Assembly (NCBI RefSeq): GCF_001613505.1
Contig: NZ_BDCM01000013.1
Coordinates: 310,001 to 374,000 of the forward strand
Length of the DNA stretch: 64,000 bases
Direction: 5' to 3'
DNA from: Nocardia mikamii NBRC 108933
GTDB taxonomy: Bacteria; Actinomycetota; Actinomycetes; Mycobacteriales; Mycobacteriaceae
A program made the position numbers and the translations under genes. Each line of letters begins with the position of its first letter. Position 1 is the first letter of the stretch. Below, in pieces: positions 59,932 to 64,000 of the stretch. The notes beneath the pieces are model-generated. The model ran no database searches. It worked only from the letters and a program-made list of their open reading frames with translations, and was not told the DNA's origin.

Positions 59932-60807
59932 TCACGGCAGCGGATGGTTCCGGAAAAGCTGCCACATGCGATTCCGCACATCGGCCCCTCGGTCGCCGCT
60001 CGGCCAATCGTGGCTGCCTGCTTTGTATTTGCGCCATACGACGTTGGCGCCCTGCTCGCAGGAATACCGGTAGCCTTCCGCCACTTCGGGTCCGGTCTCG
60101 GTGGCGGCGTCGTTGCCGCAGCCGATGGTGCCGCGCCACTGGAGGTGCGCCGCGTAGACCGGCGCCTGGGTGAAGTCGTTGTCGGCGGTGAAGAAGCCGA
60201 AGGAGAGTTTGCGGATCGGGACGCCGTCTTCGCAGCCGCCGTGCGAGCCGCCGGCGTACATCGCCACCGCGCCCAGTTGCGCTGATGCGGCGCAGGCCAT
60301 GCGGGAGGTCATTTGGCCGCCGTTGGAGTGACCGGTCATGTAGACGCGCTTGGTGTCTACGCAGCGGTAGCCCTCGATATCGGCGATGACCTTCAGCAGG
60401 AAGTCCACGTCCGTTCTGTTGCCGTTTTCGAAGTACCAGCTGCGGTTGGGTTCGGGAACGTCTTTCTTGCCACCCAGCGGGTAGGCGACGATGAACTTCT
60501 GCTGCGCGGCGAAAGGTGTCCAGCCGGACTGGTTCTCGTACGTAGTGGGGTTGCTCCCGCCGCCGTGGAGCGCTATCAGTAGCGGTGCGGCACCGGTCAG
60601 CCCACTGGGTACGCGAAGGAGGTAGGGCTGGCCGTTGATGGTGCGCGTCTCCGACGTGGCGGCCAGCGAGCACGCTGCCGGTGAAGCATTCGGCTCCGCT
60701 GGAGCCGACTCGGCCACGGCGACCACGCTCGGCATCGCCAGCGCGAAGAGGGCAGTGATGACTGTTACGGCTCGAGATACGGGTCCGTACGTAGGGATGC
60801 GATGCAA
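59932..60807 (-). CDS. Secreted PHB depolymerase/feruloyl esterase-like hydrolase
   Basis: About 291 residues. Signal peptide: basic start (HRIPTYGPVSRAVTVITALFALAMPSVVAVAES) with Ala-rich cleavage region. Mature part is an alpha/beta hydrolase of the LpqC/esterase-PHB type: LLIALHGGGSNPTTYEN (oxyanion), VYMTGHSNGGQMTSRMAC with the nucleophile Ser, and a C-terminal His in AGSHDWPS. TTG at 60805-60807 has GGGCGGGAG upstream and gives a proper signal peptide; GTG at 60823-60825 would add six residues. Confidence 0.82.
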   Translation of the reverse strand: MHRIPTYGPVSRAVTVITALFALAMPSVVAVAESAPAEPNASPAACSLAATSETRTINGQPYLLRVPSGLTGAAPLLIALHGGGSNPTTYENQSGWTPFAAQQKFIVAYPLGGKKDVPEPNRSWYFENGNRTDVDFLLKVIADIEGYRCVDTKRVYMTGHSNGGQMTSRMACAASAQLGAVAMYAGGSHGGCEDGVPIRKLSFGFFTADNDFTQAPVYAAHLQWRGTIGCGNDAATETGPEVAEGYRYSCEQGANVVWRKYKAGSHDWPSGDRGADVRNRMWQLFRNHPLP

Positions 60808-60974
60808 CGAATACTCCCGCCCCACAGGAAAATTGAATTACTACCGTTCAAAACTATCGCAGTGCGGGTTGGTTCGCTGAGGTTCGACGCCATTTGTGAC
60901 AGTTCCCCGAAGCGCCCTCGATGGATCAGATTCCCCCGGACGTCCAGGACGGTGAACCTCCGGAATCGGCTACG

Positions 60975-61075
60975 TCTTTTCCGGACTGGCACACCGGCAG
61001 GTATTTCTCGAAGACCACGCCGCGCTCCCGCAGGGCGGCCAGGGTGGCCTCGATATCATCGACGTAGAGGGCAAC
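60975..61075 (-). pseudogene. Remnant of a VOC (glyoxalase/dioxygenase) family gene
   Basis: One minus-strand frame reads AVALYVDDIEATLAALRERGVVFEKYLPVCQSG, the alpha-helix/strand unit typical of VOC-fold proteins, with no start or rest of the domain. The surrounding 60808-61334 has no other recognisable gene. I take it for a leftover fragment. Confidence 0.45.
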
Positions 61076-61334
61076 TGCTGCCGCAGCAGCAGCGCTTCCC
61101 GCGCGCGATCACCGAAACGACCACCAAGGCGATGCGGCCAATCCCTGGATAGTCGAACGGGCCGCAACCAGGGCGGGCAGCAGCCCCCGGCTCGCGGCCC
61201 CTCCGCAGGTCTCATCCTCGCGAGCAGGCGGTCCGCACACCTGCAAACCCTGCAGATCCACTCCGAAACACAAACACTTCACACTATGCTGGCCCGAACG
61301 CTGAAACATGATGCAGTTGGTCGAGAGGAACCCC

Positions 61335-61565
61335 ATGAAACGACTAGCCGTCCTCGCCGTCGCAGTCGCCGCCTTCGGGATCGCCCCGGCCGGGACGGCC
61401 GGCGCTGGAACCGGAATCCCCTTGGAGTACAACAACACCGACGAGATCACGGCGAACGAGTCTGTCGTCCTGCAAACCGGTTCGACGGTGATCGATCTGC
61501 TCGCGTACATCGGCGCGGGCTGCATGGGCAGCTGGAGTCCGGCTCCGCCCGCGCACTGCCTCTGA
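61335..61565 (+). CDS. Small secreted protein
   Basis: A 76-residue protein with a clear signal peptide (MKRLAVLAVAVAAFGIAPAGTAGA, cleavage after Ala-Gly-Ala) and a mature part of about 52 residues (IPLEYNNTDEITANESVVLQTGSTVIDLLAYIG, then CMGSWSPAPPAHC). The two Cys may form a disulfide. ATG at 61335 with GAGAGGAA upstream. Mature function unknown. Confidence 0.75.
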   Translation: MKRLAVLAVAVAAFGIAPAGTAGAGTGIPLEYNNTDEITANESVVLQTGSTVIDLLAYIGAGCMGSWSPAPPAHCL

Positions 61566-61731
61566 TGATTCGACAGCGTCACGCGCCCGGCCGCACCGAC
61601 CTCGCTCCCACCCGCGGCGCTCTGAGACAATAGGGATGTGAGCACCACCATCAGCCACAAGAGTGGACATCGACTCGGCGACCCGACCGGCGCCGCGACT
61701 GGGACAGCGGCGCTCGTCGCACGGTAATTCG

Positions 61732-62235
61732 ATGTCTGACCAGGAAGTACCGGGATCGCGATCCGCTCCGAAGAACACCGGGGCGGGCGCGCCGAAGGTC
61801 GTCCAGCTGCCGCGGCGTCCCCGGCGGGTGGCCGACGACGCCGCCGAGCCTCCGCGTAAGACGTGGCGTTCGGAGGGCGGCCGCGGCCCCGATCCGGCGC
61901 CGACCCGTCCCGTCATGCGAGCGGAATTGCAGCGGGAGACGGGATCGTGGCCGATGGATTCGGGCGCGGCGTGGCACGGCCCCGCGGTGGCCGATAAGGG
62001 TCCTGCGACGGATGACGCCAGCCCCGCCGATCAGGATGCGAGTGTCGTCGACCTCGACGAATTGCGACGGAAACGGGCCGGTGAAACTGCCCCGGCCGCC
62101 GGCATCCGGCGCATCGCCAAACCGCGCCGAATCGGCAAAGGTGCGAATGATCGATCCGGCGTCGACGGCGACAACCGCGACGGCGCTCAGGATTCTCCGT
62201 CGACCGACGAATATACCGGCCGACACCGCAGGTAG
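61732..62235 (+). CDS. Disordered, charged hypothetical protein (module D)
   Basis: About 167 residues, Arg/Asp/Pro/Ala-rich and low in hydrophobics, so mostly disordered: KVVQLPRRPRRVADDAAEPPRKTWRSEGG, DQDASVVDLDELRRKRAGE, RRIAKPRRIGKG. Third-position GC is high, as for real genes here. No ribosome binding site at the ATG (61732); GTG at 61663 is an alternative. It lies 118 bp upstream of the amidase-bearing T7SS substrate. Confidence 0.4.
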   Translation: MSDQEVPGSRSAPKNTGAGAPKVVQLPRRPRRVADDAAEPPRKTWRSEGGRGPDPAPTRPVMRAELQRETGSWPMDSGAAWHGPAVADKGPATDDASPADQDASVVDLDELRRKRAGETAPAAGIRRIAKPRRIGKGANDRSGVDGDNRDGAQDSPSTDEYTGRHRR

Positions 62236-62353
62236 CCCAGGGACGCGTGCGACCACGCAGCCGAGATCGCTGCGCCACCAAATTTGTTCCGTTTGCCCGT
62301 TTTTGGCGTTTTGACTACCCTCAGACCACCATCGAGGGCACGGGGGGACGGTC

Positions 62354-63607
62354 ATGGATCTGCATCAACTTCGGTACGCGAATCCGGGCAGCTGGCAGGC
62401 CGCGGCCGATGATCTGCTGGCGGCGGCCAAGGATTGCGAGGAGGCCGTCGCCGAGATCCATGCCAACGGATCGCGGCGGCTCGAGGAATCCTGGACCGAC
62501 TATCTCGGCGAGATCGTGCGCGGGCGGATTTCCGATGTCACGGGGAAGTTGGAGGAGATCGGCGTCCTGTTGCGGGGCGCCGTCACCGCGCTGGACACAT
62601 TGGAGGATGCGGCTCGGATCGCGCAGGCCCAGGCCGGGTCGGCGATCACGGCGGGAACGGTCGCGGGCCTGGAACTCGACGGCGACGTTCTGGTCGTGCC
62701 TGCCGGGCATCACGATCCGGAGACCGCGGCGGATGACTGCCGCCGGTACAACGCGCTGATCAAGGATGCGATCGATGCGGCGGATCGCGCCGACCAGGAA
62801 GTCGCCGGCGCGCTGCGCAGACTGAATATCAACGTCGACACCAGCTCGCTCGATGATGCGCTGAAGCAGCAGTCCGCGGCGGTGGCCGACGCGCTCGACG
62901 CCATTCGCGAGACCCTGCCACAGGGCCGGCCCGCCGACGTGGTGAAGGCATGGTGGGACTCGCTGGCCGTCGATCGGCGCAAGCAGCTCATGTTGGCGGT
63001 GCCGGTCGAACTCCACGATCTCAACGGGATTCCCGACAGTGTGAAGAAGGAACTCGAAGGTTCCAACGGCTACAACGCGGTCAAGGCGGTGCAGTTCGCG
63101 CGCGACCACGCGAACGATACATCGATCGACAAATTCCAGAACAACTGCGCGAACTTCGTTTCCACCACTCTCGCGTCGGCCGGCCTCGATTACAAAGGCA
63201 CCCTGACCACCGATTCGGACGGCTGGAACCGCAGCCGGGCGGCGGGAATCAACTTCGATCCGCCGGGGCCCGGATCCCTGCAGGGACTGAGCCACAGCGA
63301 CACCTGGTTCAATGCCGAGAAGCAGAAGAACTTCTTCCTGAACAACGGGGCGGAGGAGGTCGGCACGGCCGGGGCGAAACCCGGTGATCTCGTGTACTGG
63401 GAGCACACGCAGAACGTCGGCGACTACAAGCCGGGCGAAGCGCACCACACGGCGGTCGTGACCGCGGTACTTCCCAACGGTGACATCCTCTATTCCCAGC
63501 ACACCACCAACGGGAAGGATTTCAGCCTGACCGACCGGATCGGATTCTCGAATCAGGACGGCGGCACCCAGAACGTCCGGATCATTCGGCCGAAGGAGAC
63601 CTGGTAG
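62354..63607 (+). CDS. T7SS substrate with C-terminal Amidase_6-like (NlpC/P60-related) domain (module D)
   Basis: A 417-residue protein without signal peptide. Residues 1-190 are helical (WQAAADDLLAAAKDCEEAVAEIHANGSRRLEESW, later KLEEIGVLLRGAVTALDTLEDAARIAQAQAGSAITAGTVAG), like an LXG/WXG-type export domain. From about 235: GYNAVKAVQFARDHANDTSIDKFQNNCANFVSTTLASAG, with Cys265 in NNCANFVS, then WNRS, GAKPGDLVYWEHT and HHTAVVT (His364/365), the Cys-His pattern of Amidase_6/CHAP-type peptidoglycan or peptide amidases. Likely an exported cell-wall hydrolase toxin. ATG at 62354 after a GGGGG-rich site. Confidence 0.75.
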   Translation: MDLHQLRYANPGSWQAAADDLLAAAKDCEEAVAEIHANGSRRLEESWTDYLGEIVRGRISDVTGKLEEIGVLLRGAVTALDTLEDAARIAQAQAGSAITAGTVAGLELDGDVLVVPAGHHDPETAADDCRRYNALIKDAIDAADRADQEVAGALRRLNINVDTSSLDDALKQQSAAVADALDAIRETLPQGRPADVVKAWWDSLAVDRRKQLMLAVPVELHDLNGIPDSVKKELEGSNGYNAVKAVQFARDHANDTSIDKFQNNCANFVSTTLASAGLDYKGTLTTDSDGWNRSRAAGINFDPPGPGSLQGLSHSDTWFNAEKQKNFFLNNGAEEVGTAGAKPGDLVYWEHTQNVGDYKPGEAHHTAVVTAVLPNGDILYSQHTTNGKDFSLTDRIGFSNQDGGTQNVRIIRPKETW

Positions 63608-64000
63608 TTGAAACGCCCCACGATCGTGTCCGCAGCACTCTTCCTCGCCTGCTTCGCATCTGCCGTCCTCCTCTTGGCGGTCGCCGATCACAAGCTGGAT
63701 GAGCGGGCCGATGCTCTTCTCGAATCGCATTGTGCGCGAACTATTCCCGTTCCGACGGCCGCCACCGCCGCGAGCTGGGCCGCGACAGTTCTCTTGATCT
63801 GTGCTGCCGCGGCGGCAGTGGTGTTCCTCGTGTCCGCCACTCGTTTCTCCTCGACGCCGGCAAAGGTCCTCGGGATCGTTGTCGCGGCTTCGGCGGTGAT
63901 CATCGGTATCGGTTACGCACTGGTCGTGGGATCCGCACTGCTGCAACCGGATACCGATGAACCGATCTCGCCTCGCTACCATCCGTGCGAAGCGTTCTTC
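63608..64000 (+). CDS. Partial membrane protein, continues off the right edge (module D)
   Basis: TTG at 63608-63610, adjacent to the amidase stop, has AAGGAGA 7 bp upstream. The frame is open to the window end (131 codons): one N-terminal span (IVSAALFLACFASAVLLLAVA), an outer segment with HCARTIPVP, two more spans (AATVLLICAAAAAVVFLVSA and VLGIVVAASAVIIGIGYALVVG) and a segment with RYHPCEAFF. As the gene after a putative cell-wall hydrolase, it may be a membrane immunity protein; unproven. Confidence 0.6.
   Translation, partial: MKRPTIVSAALFLACFASAVLLLAVADHKLDERADALLESHCARTIPVPTAATAASWAATVLLICAAAAAVVFLVSATRFSSTPAKVLGIVVAASAVIIGIGYALVVGSALLQPDTDEPISPRYHPCEAFF

Noticed and set aside
42780..64000. 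Prophage or integrative element
   Set aside because: No integrase, phage structural gene, attachment repeat or tRNA target was seen despite the accessory gene content.

Overview
The window is high-GC actinobacterial DNA from a mycolic-acid family member, most likely Nocardia or a close relative. The grounds are gene content and order: the block cobS / cobU-cobT / DUF3043 / erpA / adenosine kinase, with ilvE and gcvT close by, recalls the Mycobacterium tuberculosis Rv2202c-Rv2211c neighbourhood. Added to this are an AftB-like GT-C membrane glycosyltransferase, a DesA3-like desaturase, many WXG100/EspC-like type VII secretion (T7SS) proteins, frequent GTG/TTG starts and apparently leaderless genes. 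The genus is an inference. No tRNA, rRNA, CRISPR array, insertion sequence or integrase was seen.

Region 1 (1-16 kb), conserved housekeeping: an ATP-grasp gene and a partial partner; cobalamin nucleotide-loop assembly (cobS and a fused cobU-cobT); a DUF3043 membrane protein; erpA; adenosine kinase; an MBL hydrolase with a good terminator; a MacB-like ABC exporter with a TetR regulator; a formylglycine-generating enzyme with both active-site cysteines; ilvE; gcvT; and a divergent HxlR regulator/NADP-binding oxidoreductase pair with a 16-bp palindrome.

Region 2 (16-43 kb), metabolic and regulatory accessory genes: truncated haemoglobin, a two-HTH MerR regulator, a frameshifted DUF6194 gene, a pyrophosphatase-like protein, a TRIC/M20 pair, a three-gene operon (29-aa membrane peptide, ECF sigma factor, small Cys-rich membrane protein), GT-C transferase, DedA, an Fe-S reductase, a TetR/glycosyltransferase/FAD-oxidoreductase group with a clear operator, DUF2332 divergent from an HTH-citrate synthase across a 16-bp AT-rich palindrome, prolyl aminopeptidase, CYTH-CHAD, a methyltransferase with an internal deletion, a quinone oxidoreductase/AraC pair, an XRE regulator/membrane-protein pair with a palindromic operator, a haloalkane dehalogenase/PPOX operon and a fatty-acid desaturase.

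Region 3 (43-64 kb), an accessory island of orphan T7SS cargo modules without any secretion core (no EccB/C/D/E, no mycosin). Module A (43.2-45.4 kb) and module B (52.4-55.9 kb) share the order EspC-like, WXG-type substrate, hypothetical, membrane protein. Module C (57.5-59.9 kb) is two WXG100 proteins, a large toxin-like substrate and a putative immunity protein. Module D (61.7-64 kb) carries a substrate with a C-terminal Amidase_6-like catalytic domain and a membrane protein running off the right edge. Between A and B lie defence-like genes: a Bell-like small effector and a single-pass membrane protein sharing a RHIM/BASS-like amyloid motif, a truncated helicase-like gene, and a stand-alone HSDR_N nuclease. 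DapA and a DUF3048 lipoprotein interrupt the island. A decayed tail of the module A membrane gene precedes module B, which suggests the modules spread by duplication.

The strongest candidate for an undescribed system is the Bell-like effector plus RHIM-like transmembrane sensor operon (45431-46851).
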